From the NCBI GenBank assembly GCA_965153455.1, contig OZ234493.1:11336213-11400212 (forward strand): 64,000 nt of DNA, in the 5' to 3' direction. The first letter of the stretch is position 1, and each line of letters opens with the position of its first letter. Positions 11,891 to 28,555 of the stretch are shown in pieces. The position numbers and the translations under genes are program-made. Source of the DNA: Sphagnum compactum. Lineage: Eukaryota > Bryophyta > Sphagnopsida > Sphagnales. Under the pieces are notes generated by a model. That model searched no databases. It was given only the letters and a program-made list of their open reading frames with translations, and had not been told where the DNA came from.

Positions 11891-12753
11891 CCTTTAATTA
11901 CGATTGATAAACTATCAACGTTGGTAGGCATCAAAATGTACACATTTGCAAGATTTTACTTGTGTAATGTTAGTTTTACTCATTTCACATTATCTACTAT
12001 TGTTAACTTATTAACACCTTGCCACATTAGCAAATCATGTCAGCTACTTATTAAAAAAATTTCCATATGCGAACAGAGTTAAGAAAGATAATTTATCATT
12101 GCTATTACCCCCAAGTGTGAACTGACCTTAAGAAAGAAAAGTGTCACTTGTAGTGCATAGCAACGCGGAGCCCAAATTTGGTAGAGTTGATGATAATGAT
12201 AATTATGATTTGAGATAGTTCTACTTTCATTTGAAGATACAACTTATTTTTTGAGTATATTTTCGGCCTTTGATTTAAATTAGAAAAAATGTTCTCCAAT
12301 TTGGATATGTTTGTTGTTGAATTTGCTTTGAAATATTATCTACTCCGTAAACAAATGAATTAAACGAAAAATCTCTTTAAACAAAAGGAACAAAAATCCC
12401 AAGAAATAATGAAATGGATTCCTTACAAGGCAAACCCCATAAGGCGCCTACTTACAAGGCAAACCTTATAATTATCGAAACCCTTCATGATTCTACCTCT
12501 GGATGTGCTCGTGAATTGCATTGGAAAAAGACTCTTGATTCGTAAGGCATGTGGAGGGTTGTGTTACCATGGTTTAGGGTTTAGGGTTTAGGGTAAGGTC
12601 ACAGCCAAGGGGTAGTGCTGAATTTCGTTAACACCTTGTTTGAGGGCTTTAGGTACGGTGTGTAAACACAATTAATGTACTTTTGGGGGGACCTTCCCAC
12701 TCCCTATGAAGCTCATGTAGCTGAAGAATTTTCTTGTAAAGGAATTTGTAAGA

Positions 12754-12930
12754 CGAGGTATTGTGTTTAGATTCATAATAGAGTATAGTAGCTTAAGGGA
12801 TTTTGGCCTTTAATTAAGTAATAATAGGTCTATTTTTATATGAGGGTTTTTGAAAGATGATATATATATATTTTGGCTTGTGTTGAAACTTGAGATTATT
12901 AGTTATAGAGTTATGATATTTTGAAGGATT
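12754..12930 (+). repeat. dispersed AT-rich repeat R1, copy 1
   Basis: Runs from a GTGTTTAGATTCATAATAGA-like start through AGCTTAAGGGATTTT, an ATT-rich block and TAGGTCTATTT to AGAGTTATGATATTTTGAAG. The same succession occurs in reverse orientation at about 19915-20115 and 54950-55130. Confidence 0.65.
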
Positions 12931-12939
12931 GGTAGACAT

Positions 12940-13100
12940 AGTTCAAGTAGGTAGCCAAACTTTTTTTAAATAAATAAATTAATAAAAAATAAAAAAATAA
13001 AAAATATAGACATTTAATTTCTTAATCTTTCATATTATAATAGCCAAATTTGGTTAAATCACCTTATGGATGATCACCACCTTGGCTAAAACACAGAATT
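12940..13100 (+). repeat. dispersed repeat R2, copy 1
   Basis: Begins GTTCAAGTAGGTAGC, then an AT-rich spacer, then a block ending CTTATGGATGAT and CACCTTGGCTA. A related copy lies at 30768-30895, and a fragment of the last block may lie near 55505-55550. Confidence 0.55.
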
Positions 13101-13814
13101 AAGGAGGGTGGGGGGTGGGGTGTGAAATTTAACTAAAATTTATACTCAAACTATAATAATAACAAGGGAGAATTGGAAATTAGTTAGGAAGACACAGGAA
13201 TAGAACCCAAAAAATGTTTTCTTTTTCTGTTCATTTCACTATTCATTCAGCATGGTGCACTACTGCGTGCTGGGTTTATCCATCCATCCATCCGTCCGTC
13301 CGTCGACTGCTGCGAGCAGGGTTCATCCATCCGTCCAGCCATTCATTCATCCATTCATTCGTTCATCCATCCACTACTGCGTTCTGGTTGGTTCACTCCC
13401 TCTCTCGCCGTAGTAGAGGAGCACACGCGCGCGTCGTCGACGGTCGTCGCTCCCGAGCTCCTCCTCCTCCTGCCTTCCTTCCTTCCTTTCTACGACGACA
13501 GGAGGGACATGACGCCACTCGCGGTACTCCAACTGGTACCACGACGAAGATGATGTCGCAGTGATGCCATCAATGGGGAAAGTTTACATCATTGTGCCAT
13601 TATCTTTTGCGGGGTGAGAATTGGAGGGATATGGACTAGGATGTGCTTGCTCGGTGTGGGACCTGCTTGCTTACAGGAACAAGAACAACAACAAGAACCA
13701 CAATATGATGGTGATGAAGCTGGAAGAGAATTGGAAGACAATTGTATTAGTAGACATAATCTCGTAAGTGCTGCTGCACAAGAAAGAGGGAGAGGATCGG
13801 TTTGTTGCTTCATT

Positions 13815-15842
13815 ATGAAGGCCGTTGTGATTAGTCGGCCCGGACGTCCTGAGGTGTTGGAGCTGAGGGAGGTGGAGGATCCCGAAGCAGGGGAGGGTGA
13901 AGTGGTGATCAAGATTGTGGCGGCTGCAGTGAACGGGGCTGACACAGAGCAAAGACAGGGCAAGTATCCTCCTCCTCCTGGTGCTTCTTTGTACCCAGGT
14001 CTGGAATGCTCTGGTGTCGTTGAAGCCGTTGGCTATGGAGTAAGCAAATGGAAAATTGGAGACGAGGTACGTACCATCATGTCTTCTTGTTCTTCTTCTC
14101 TCACCGACCTCTTCTATTACCAGGTCTTCTTATGCCACTGGATGTTCTATTGTGGGAAAAACAGAGTCAAGAGGAATCAAATGTATGTATGCTGTGGATG
14201 GAATGTATGCAGGTGTGTGCATTGCTGGGAGGGGGTGGATATGCAGAGAAGGTGAATGTGCCAGCAGGACAGCTGCTTCCTATTCCCAAGGGTGTTTCTC
14301 TGCGAGATGCTGCAGGACTTCCCGAAGTTGCTTGCACTGTCTGGTCAACAATCTTCATTACTGTGCACCTAACGAAGGGTGAAAGCCTTCTGGTACCCAA
14401 AAAAAACCCCCCCTTTAATTGAAGAACCGAGGACCTTTGTATGCTCATGTAGAACAGTGTTCGTTTTCATCTTTGAGATCTCTTTGCTGCTATACTTGTC
14501 TGAAACCACCAGCAGACGACAAACCCTATCGACATCTTCTGTGTCTTCAAAGTACCAAGGAAGTGCCAATTGTGGTATTACATCTCCTAAGAGTGACAAC
14601 TTGTCAAAGCAGTTGATCAAAACTGGTTTTGGTTCTGAATCTTTGCTAGGTTTTTTTCCAGTTGTGTTCATCATCACATTACTTGTGGAAATGAGCAGCT
14701 CTAAGTTTTGCAAGTGTGATGCAGATTCATGGTGGTGGCAGTGGAATTGGCACATTTGCGATCCAGATAGCAAAAGCAAAGGGTGTGAAAGTGTTTGTCA
14801 CAGCTGGTAATTAAACATCATGTATGCAAGCAAACAACATGTGTGTTGGCTGTTTTATACACACAAGAAAATTATCTATGATGACTTATGGCCAAAGAGC
14901 AATTGCAGGAAAGTTTTCTCTAACAAACCAAGCATAGCCAGATTGGCTGACCACGGACCGTTCTTGCATTGACTTGCCAGGGAGTGATGAGAAGGTGAAG
15001 GAATGCATCAAGCTCGGGGCTGATTCTGGAATCAATTACAAAACAGAGGACTTTGTTGAACGTGTGAAGGCACTGACTGGTGGTAAAGGTGTGTTATAAT
15101 AACCTGCCTTTCTTTTTGCACATGGTCTCACAGCTAGGGCAATGGGCACTGTCTTAAAGTTCACAAATTAGGTCATTCAAGCTAGTCACGTGTAACACAT
15201 AAGGCAAGACTGAGTTGACCTTCTGTTGTTTCACACAGACACCACAACTCTGATTACAGTAGCATGGTAGCATTGACACAGTTGAAGCATAAGATGCTGA
15301 TCTGATGAAACACACGCACATTAGATGGCCAACTCATGAGTGTCTGCTTCTGATTGGGATCCCGTACAGGAGTGGATGTGATACTTGATGTAGTAGGAGC
15401 TCCCTATCTGAATAGGAATCTTGAAGCGCTGGCAATAGCTGGACGACTCTTTATCATCGGATATCAAGCAGGCCTTGAGGGAGAGATCAACCTGGGTGCC
15501 ATTCGCAGCAAGCGTCTTGCAGTTGCAGGTACATGAACTTACCCTCCTTGCTTGCTATGTATTTTCCCCTTGGTTGTTCAAGTAATAGCTATGGACTTTT
15601 AATACATAATAGTTGCATACCTTTGAATGGGAACCTCTTGTGGCACAGGGGCTGGCTTGCGTAGCAGGACTAAAGAAAACAAGGCACAGATTGTGCAAGA
15701 AGTTATTAAAAATGTATGGCCAGAGATCGAAGCAGGCAAGGTAAAAATAGTCATTGATGAAGTTTTTCCCCTGGGAAAGGCAGCTGAGGCTCACCATGCT
15801 ATGGAAAGAAGTCACTTTGGAAAAATACTGCTCACTTGCTAG
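13815..15842 (+). CDS. PIG3/TP53I3-like NADPH:quinone oxidoreductase (MDR superfamily)
   Basis: Six exons: 13815-14066, 14213-14392, 14725-14806, 14981-15088, 15370-15528 and 15649-15842. Together they give 975 nt and 324 residues, with GT/AG borders and matching phases. The protein starts MKAVVISRPGRPEVLEL. The PPPPGASLYPGLECSG block marks the catalytic N-terminal domain. VCALLGGGGYAEKV and the Rossmann motif IHGGGSGIGTFAIQIAKA bind NADPH, and DVILDVVGAPYLNRNL follows. The C-terminus, around HHAMERSHFGKILLTC, is normal for PIG3 relatives of about 325-335 residues. Such enzymes reduce quinones with NADPH, usually in the cytosol or plastid. The start at 13815 fits the family start. An in-frame ATG at 13614 would add 67 low-complexity residues and is less likely. 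The gene converges on the PPR gene. Confidence 0.93.
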
Positions 15843-16502
15843 AGTTTGATTGTGCCAGTCACTTTCAAATGACAGCAAGGGGGAATTGAGTCTGTGTTGT
15901 TGATGGTGAGTTCAAACACATTGCTGTCATAAGTACCATCCACTCTGGCGTAGTGGAAGCAATCATGGACATCTTTCCACTTCTTGCATCTGATAGTTGG
16001 ATGGCATTGTTGATTCCAACATCTGGACATTTGCCACAAATTTTTGGTGGGGCACCCCAAGACATAAAAGCAACTGGAGTGGTCACTAGCTACTACCAAT
16101 GGCCTCAAAGATAAGGTTGATGCCAGCTAATTCGAGGTACACAGATTTGCTCTTGCACCATTGTAATACTAGAAATACACTGTACAACAAGAGATTGAAA
16201 CTCTGTACTTTTCGTGAGTGATTGTTTCTCTTGAATTTACAACTGTAGCAATGTTGAATCAGAATTGAAAAATTGGATGCAATTTGGCTAGTCCATGTGG
16301 AAAGTTTCACTTGATGATCCATGCCAGATTGTGTAACTGGCAGATTAAGTTTCAGGGAAACTGTCCCATTTTCTCTAGTCCAAGCAATCCTATTGGCTTT
16401 ATCCTTAAAGAAGTCACATCTCTGTACTGTGCTGAAACAAGGTGTTATTATCAAACCTTGGATGATGGAAGGGGAAAATTTCAGAGAACAAATGTGCTTT
16501 CA
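15843..16502. other. short intergenic region between convergent genes
   Basis: Presumed 3' UTRs of the quinone oxidoreductase (+) and PPR (-) genes. No coding or repeat structure was recognised. Confidence 0.6.
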
Positions 16503-19500
16503 TCACCAATAATCCCTGCAGGAGCAAACACCATCTTCAATGTGATGAAATCGGTTGCTATCCCGTACTGTAATTGCTCTCTCCTCTAGCTTTGAGATAA
16601 ACTTGGTTGCAGTGTGGCAGTCATCACATACTCGCAGATTTGTGTATATGTGCAAGGGTGTCTTGGGAGGTGTGCTGATGAGTCCAAAGGCAATGGCCAG
16701 CTTCTCACTATGGTGACACGAATGAAACACTGTGTTTCCCTCTACATCACCAAGCACAGATTTGGTATCTGGCCAACATCCACTGTCCTTCATCTGCATG
16801 GATAGTCTCTTTAATTCTGTTTCGATTTCAACCATTTGGGGATGTTTGTCATCATTAGTAACAAATTTATGCATCTCATTATTTACTTCAATCCACGTGC
16901 ATGCTGACTGCTTGCTCACACCCTTTTCTAACCTGAGTTTTTCAATTCTTCTACTAAGATCCCACTTGCCAGCAGTGGCATAGATGCTTGATAGTAGCAC
17001 ATAGCCAGCCTGGTTAGCAGGGTCCAATTTTTGAACCCGTTTTGCAATGCGTTCTCCCATCTTCACATTACTGTGATTTCTGCAAGAACTCAGCAATGCT
17101 ATCCACACACAAGCATTCTGTTCACAGGACATTGTCTTGATCAAGTCCTCTGCCTCATCCAGATGCCCAGCACGGCCCAGAAGATCAACCATGCAGGTAT
17201 ACTGCTCTACTGTTGCAGAAATACCATAAACTGAACCCATGGATTCAAAGTAGTGCAGGCCTTCATCCAGTAGACCTCCATGTTTGCAAGCTGACAGAAG
17301 AATAACAAAAGTCACTGAATTCATCTCCGCACCTTTTTCACACATCTGTTCAAAATGTCCAAGAGCTTCCTCAGCTTGCCCATGCATGGCATATCCTCCA
17401 AGCATGGCATTCCAAGAGATCAGATTGTGTGTGGGCATCCTGTTGAACACTCTTTGAGCATCTTCTATGCTCCCACATTTGGCATACATATCAACAAGGC
17501 TATTAGCCACAAATGGATGAGACCCAAAACCACGTTCAATAATCCATTTATGAACACGACTACCTTCTTCAAGAGCTGCAACACTTGCACAAGCACTCAG
17601 AATTCCCACAAACGTGACAGAGTCTGGCTCCACCCCTTCTTGTTGCATCTGTTGAGATAGTTGCAATGCCTCCTGCCCTTGCCCACATTTGACATGTCCC
17701 AAGATCATGGCATTCCAAGCGACCACATCACGTGCAGGGATCATGTTGAACACACTTGAAGCGTCCTTGATGCTACCACATTTGGCATACATGTCAACAA
17801 GGCTACTACAAACAAAAGCATCAGACACGCAACCACTTTGAATGATCTGTTTATGAACACGTCTGCCTTTCGAAAGAGCTGCTACACTAGCACATGCATT
17901 GAGCACTGCCATGAAGGTGACACGATTTGGCTTAACTCCCCTAAGTTGCATTAGTCTATATAATTGCAATGCCTTCTGCCCTTCTCCACATTTCACATTT
18001 CCCAATATCATTGCATTCCAGGCAACTATATCACGTTTGGGCATTGCATTGAACATCCTCCAAGCTTCCCCTATGCTCCCACATTTGGCATACATATTAA
18101 CAAGGCTACTACCCACAAAAGCATCAGACTCGAAACCACTTTGAATAATCTGTTCATGAACATGCCTGCCTTCTTCAAGTGCTGGTACACTAGCACATGC
18201 ATTGAGCAACCCAATGAAGGTCACACGATCTGGCTCCACCCCCTCACATTCCATTTGTTTTGATACTTCTAATGCTCTCTGACTTTGCCCACATTTCACA
18301 AATCCCAAAATCATGGCATTCCACAAGATGACATTGCGAGTGGGCATCTTGCTAAATACTCTCCATGCATCCTCGATGCTTCCACATTTAGCATACATGT
18401 CAATGAGGCCACTAGCCAGGAAGACATTCGACTCACCACAACTTTCAACTATCTGCATATGAATGTCTCTTCCCTCTTCGAGTGCTCGCAAACTAGCGCA
18501 CGCATTCAGCACTCGAATGAAAGTGAAGCTGTCTGGAACCATGCCCTGTTGTTGCATCTGTTGAAAATGTTCTATTGTCTTGTGATGTTGGCCGGCCTTG
18601 AAGTACTTTGTAAGTCTTGTATTCCAGGAAAAAACACTGGATTGTTGTTTCCTCTTGCCTTGTCTCCTTTGTGTGAGTGAAGCCAATTCCACTTCCACCC
18701 ATGGAGGTTTCAGTTTGTCATCAAGCCAGAGCGTCTGCTGTGTTCTCTTATGCTTGGAATCAGGATCTGTCAGATTCCCCTACAACAAGAAAATTCCAAA
18801 TCCAGAGCTGATCATGTAAACAGCCCTTGCAGTCAGCTCACTGCAAGAACCAAGGGCTGTCAACACTCACAACCAAGAACAAAAATCTACAAATGTAATC
18901 ATATCAACAGCAGAAGAACAGCAAACAGCACTCCTTGTCTGGGCTGGCCACAAAATCACAGGAACTCATGAAAAACATACCTCACCAGAATCTGCAACTT
19001 GCTGTTGATGTATTGCCCTCCCATGCTTCAGAGAGCTTGCTTGACGAAGCTCAAATCCTAGGATCACAGAAGAAAAAAATAAAATTAGGTCAAACCTTGA
19101 AAAAAAAACAAAAACCCTAAACCCTAAACCCCAAAAAAAAAAAAACTCTCCAATGCAAAACTCTCTTTCAAAGGTCCAGAAGACGGATCCCCTTGGTTAT
19201 ACTGACTTACTACTAGACCTAAATTGCGGAAGCTCCTCTACCCAAAGAAGAACCGCAGTCAACAGACAGCAGACCACAGTGAGAAAAGCTCACAACAGAC
19301 AGCAAGCAAGCAAGGGCAGAGGAAGAGGAAGAGCAACAAGAAAGAAAGAAAGAAAGAAAGAAAGAAAAGTGCAAGTTGGGAGCTCACCCAAGAGGAGGAG
19401 ATGGCGCAGGCGACGCACGGCAGGCGGGGTGAGTTGGTGCTGCAGTCGCATGGCTGCCCCAGCACCAAAGAGCGAAGAAGAAGAAAACAAGCGAATCCAA

Positions 19501-19526
19501 CGAGAAGAAGACGTACTCCGCTTCAT
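16503..19526 (-). CDS. PLS-class pentatricopeptide repeat protein with C-terminal DYW deaminase domain
   Basis: Three exons on the minus strand: 19388-19526, 18981-19057 and 16503-18779, giving 2493 nt and 830 residues. The long exon has no usable ATG before the repeats. Two upstream exons with clean borders (TTGG|GTGAGC; CCTAG|GATTTG; GAG|GTATGT; TTGTAG|GGG) join in frame and supply a start at 19526. The first residues (MKRSTSSSRWIRLFSSSS...) are Arg/Ser-rich, as in an organelle presequence. About 130-600 holds PLS repeats with near-identical text such as LVDMYAKCGSIEDA. E-type motifs follow, then a DYW domain with HSE, CDDCH and CSC zinc/active-site residues and the final DYW. DYW proteins bind organelle transcripts and deaminate C to U. 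The PG box reads SACTWIEV instead of PGxSWIEV. The RNA target cannot be read from this. Confidence 0.88.
19113..19131. repeat. telomere-like CCCTAAA units in PPR intron 1
   Basis: Two and a half CCCTAAA units lie between A-rich runs. A purine-rich tract with AAAG repeats (about 19345-19368) lies in the same intron. Similar telomere-like runs occur at 12573-12593 and 20170-20189. Confidence 0.6.
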
Positions 19527-19914
19527 CAACTGTGCGAAATCCACATGCCCATTGTGTACATCCGTATGTCCATTTGTGGATCTTGTTGTTCTGGAACCAG
19601 AACCGGAATCAAATTAATTTGAAGAAGGAACTGGACTTGGAACTGGAACCCAAACTGAGACTCTCCGGAGTGGACACAAAAGGGCCAAAAAAACACAATT
19701 GTATAGGGGAAGAAGGTGGCATGGCATGGCATGCTCACCCACCAGGGCCTCCCCTACCCTAATTCGAGGGTCTTGCCATTTACATTAAAGAAGTATCTTA
19801 AGGCAAAAGAAGAAAGAATTATGGAAATTCAAATATTTCACCATGCAAAAATATTATATTAATCTTCAAAAAAAGAATCCTCTAAAATAAAGAAACCAAA
19901 ATCCTTCAAAATAT

Positions 19915-19958
19915 CATAACTCTATAACTAATAATCTCAACTTTTCAATACAAGCCAA

Positions 19959-19990
<32 letters not shown>

Positions 19991-20115
19991 CATCTTTCAA
20001 AAATCCTCGTATAAAATATAGACCTATTATTATTATTATTATTATTATTACCTACGGGCCTATAAAAATCCCTTAAGCTACTATTACACTCCATAATGAA
20101 TCTAAACACGATATC
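19915..20115 (-). repeat. dispersed AT-rich repeat R1, copy 2
   Basis: Reverse-orientation copy of the sequence at 12754-12930, with TA and ATT microsatellites expanded inside it. It shares CTTCAAAATATCATAACTCT, TAGACCTATTATT and CTTAAGCTACTATTA blocks with the other copies. Confidence 0.65.
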
Positions 20116-20448
20116 TTGGCCTTGGTAGGCAAAGGCCAACAAATGGGTAAAGGGCCCGAGGCTTCAAACCCTAAACCCTAAACCCTACACAATCCACATA
20201 ATTACAAAACCACATATGTTGGGGTTTAGGGTTTCTGCAGTACACACATAGTACAAACCCATGGTAGTACCTAGTACACACACACACACACACACACTTT
20301 GTAGTAGAAACTAGTACTACAATTCAAGAGTTAGGAAAACACTACCTATATAAGAGAATAGTGTAGAAGAGAAACTAGTAGTACTCCTCTTGTTTTTGTT
20401 GCAACTTTTGCTCTTCTTCTTCTTCTTTTAGATTTCATGAGTCCCGAG

Positions 20449-20701
20449 TCATGACCATTTTGAATCAATTTGTTGGGTTCATACTTCTTCTCATGAAAAT
20501 TAATGTTGCAAATTTTGTAGATAACTCACTTGTTTGTTTTTTTTTTTTTTCTTTCTTTCTTGAGTGTTTGTCATGACCATTGTGAATCAATTTGTTGGGT
20601 TCATACTTCTTCTCATGAAAATTAATGTTGCAAATTTTGTTGAATTTTGTAGATAACTCACTTGTTTTGGCTTTTTTTTCTTTCTTTCTTTCTTGAGTGT
20701 T
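20449..20701 (+). repeat. tandem duplication, period 122 bp
   Basis: Copy 1 (20449-20570) and copy 2 (20571-20701) both start TCATGACCATT and run through GAATCAATTTGTTGGGTTCA, TCTCATGAAAATTAATG and TAGATAACTCACTTGTTT to TTGAGTGTTTG. Copy 2 has an extra TGAATTTTGT segment. Differences are few, so the event is fairly recent. Confidence 0.85.
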
Positions 20702-22043
20702 TGTTCCTTTTGTTCGAATGTTTGTTCCTTTTGATTTGAGGGGGTTAGGGATGGTGTACTACTAGTAGTGATTTTGCTTCTATAATAAGTGTGCAAAAGT
20801 TTCCTTTTGTGAGCTATATAATGGGAGTCGAGAGATAAGGGTGTAATTAGCTATGTAGGTAAGTCTTGATTAAATTTGGTCTTGTAGAGAGTAAGTAGGT
20901 TTCTTCAAGTGAACTATTTTCATCCATGAAATTGGGACCCTAGGTTTATATTGTAAACAAGATGGAGGAAAAGGGATAAACGATCCCATAATTTCAACTC
21001 GAAGTGAATGAGGAGTTGAGAGGGAACTAATGGAAATGGAGAATGGGTGGATGGGCCTCGGATGACAACTTCATGGGAATTTGAATACATGAATGATATT
21101 AACGTCCACAAATACATATATATATATATGATTACATTGTGCTTCAAGGAATCCTTGTGGGCGTTAATAGAGTTCATTTATTCATCCATTTTCATACAAA
21201 TTTGGAACGTGCCCACATCCTAGTATGGCGTTATTATTGAGTCGTCAATGGCTACGACATCCATTGTTGTCACTACATACATTGCCCACATTCTACAACT
21301 TCGAAAATGTGGTGTTGATTTATTTGCAATAGGAAGAGGCTCTCTATCTCCTAACTTTGATTAGCATTTTTTCAAAAAGAAATAGTTTTGTTTCTCTAGT
21401 GAATTCATGGCATCACAGAGATTTTCTTAATCTTTGGATATTTTACTTGATGTTCTATGGAGAACCAACCTAGTCACTCATAGAACTCACAAACTCATAT
21501 TGCAAACATGCATTTTGCATATAACTTGTTCACCCATGTTTAGAAATCACATTCAATAATGGCTTTGTATTCTCATAATTTGGCTGAAGTTCATCAAGCG
21601 TCATGAAGTGAACAATCCGAAACTCACCAGATAATTGAGAACAGGTTCTCAATGAAACAAAAAGAAAGAAAAGAAAATTAAAAATGAATAGAAATCGTCA
21701 AGAATAGAATCATCGAGTTCCTATTCTTCCTATTCTAATGAATTAATCATCAGCAATTAATCAGGTTCACAGCATGAAAAAAATACAATTAAAGAATTTA
21801 AAAAAAAATTTGCTCAGCAGTTGTACCATTGTCAACATGCCCTTCACGAATCAACACCCTTCATCGCAGAATCCACTGAAAAGGCATAACAAATTCGAGA
21901 CCGCAAACACATGGAAGTTATGATAAACAACACCATCATGTCCCCCCCACCTGCTGCTGTCTTTTGCATCCAATACTTGGGTCTTCTCAGAAGGGTGATT
22001 CTTGGTGAAGTAAAAAGAAATTCATTTGCGAGTGTTTTGTTTG

Positions 22044-27441
<5,398 letters not shown>

Positions 27442-28500
27442 CGCCGCTATCTCCCTAACAAAACCTGCTGCTCAAAACCGATCCCACCCCCGACGAAACC
27501 GATCAAAGTCGTAGACAATTTCTTGGACGCAATTTCATACCAGCAAAGAGCAACCACCCCCGGAGAATGCGCGTTAACATAAGTTACACCCAAAAGAACC
27601 AACAACTCATTTACTCAAAAACTCCCTGTTCTCTCCACACAGCATCGGAAGATGAAAGAGTTTTTACCAACTGGGGGGAAAGCAGCGGCTCTTTGTTGGA
27701 AGATCAGTGTTGTTGTTGCTGATGAGAAACTCTGAAGGATTTTTGTACTCTGATTGTATATTCTTGAGCTCTTCGTTTTCATGTAGCTCGTTTCCCAGAT
27801 TCGTCGACAACACCAGCGCGCAGACAAAATGGAAAGGCGAGAAACGGAGAAGAAAGGACCCCAGGTCGGGACGGGTCCCGTACTCGGCCCGGCCCGGCCC
27901 GAACCGTAATAGGCACCCTACTGGCACACCTAGGTACACCTATATGGCTGGTTCTTTTATGCCCCTTTTTTGGGTCTCTTTTTCTTTTTCTTTTTCTCTT
28001 TTCGAGCCAAAATTTCCTTTGGGCACTTTTTAGGGTTTTTCTTTTTGTGTCTTTTTTCTTTTAGCCCTAATAAGTCAAATCAGAATTTCCTTTGGCTACC
28101 TTTTTTTTTTTTTTTTTTTCTCTCTTTTGTGGGATTTCTTTTCTCAACCAAGTCACTTTTGATATCTTCAAAAAATCCCCTTTTTATTTGGCCTAGGATC
28201 CAATTTTTCTTTTAAATTAAAGTAAATAAATTTTTTGCAATGTGACAACAAAAATTTATGGAATTTTAAAATATATATAAAATTCGAAAAAATTGCTAAA
28301 TTTTTTTTTGAAATTTTTTGTCACAAAATTTCCAAAACCTCAAAAATGAAAAAGAAAAACTCTCCTAGGATTGAGTAGTTATATATAGAAGAGTTTTTAT
28401 TTTTACAAAAATTTGTAGTACCAACAAATAAATAGCTTTCTTCTTCCTTTCATTCTAAGTCTTTTGTCTTATCCCCTAGACATATTGTTCACCATGAAAG

Positions 28501-28506
<6 letters not shown>

Positions 28507-28550
<44 letters not shown>
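28507..28550. repeat. TA microsatellite, about 22 units
   Basis: An uninterrupted run of alternating T and A, the longest dinucleotide array in the window. Confidence 0.9.

Positions 28551-28555
<5 letters not shown>

Larger units (their letters stand above)
8103..12128. mobile_element. PIF/Harbinger DNA transposon, full-length but decayed (4.03 kb)
   Basis: The left end AGGTCAGTTCACATTT (8103-8118) matches the reverse complement of the right end (12113-12128) at 15 of 16 positions. TAA is found directly outside both ends (8100-8102 and 12129-12131), the 3-bp target duplication typical of PIF/Harbinger. Inside are the two genes of this superfamily, both broken: a DDE transposase (+, 9193-10269) and a trihelix/Myb-like DNA-binding protein (-, 10523-11890), facing each other tail to tail. 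The left third carries a tandem array (8349-8950). The element cannot encode active proteins as read, but its termini are well kept, so it might still be mobilised by an intact relative. Confidence 0.85.
12132..13814. other. intergenic region and 5' flank of the quinone oxidoreductase gene
   Basis: Contains three telomere-like TTTAGGG units (about 12573-12593), a dispersed AT-rich repeat (12754-13100), a G-rich tract near 13108-13120 and a CCAT/CCGT-rich microsatellite at 13270-13380. An open frame in phase with the oxidoreductase begins at 13614 but is probably leader. Confidence 0.5.
19527..22043. other. intergenic region: PPR promoter side and 3' flank of NADP-malic enzyme
   Basis: Contains repeat R1 copy 2, an AT microsatellite (19964-19990), an ATT array (20029-20051), three CCCTAAA units (20170-20189), a CA microsatellite (20277-20298) and a 122-bp tandem duplication (20449-20701). 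From 20710 to 21840 I see nothing identifiable. Confidence 0.5.

Noticed and set aside
13614-13814. N-terminal extension of the quinone oxidoreductase
   Set aside because: The extra 67 residues are low-complexity and the family starts at MKAVV; probably leader sequence.
18493-18702. ATG-led frame MGGSGIGF overlapping the PPR start
   Set aside because: It is in a different frame from the repeats and closes quickly; the spliced model explains the region better.
19153-19622. Plus-strand frames of 130-154 codons rich in Lys, Arg and Glu
   Set aside because: They are antisense to PPR exon 1 and intron 1 and come from purine-rich simple sequence.
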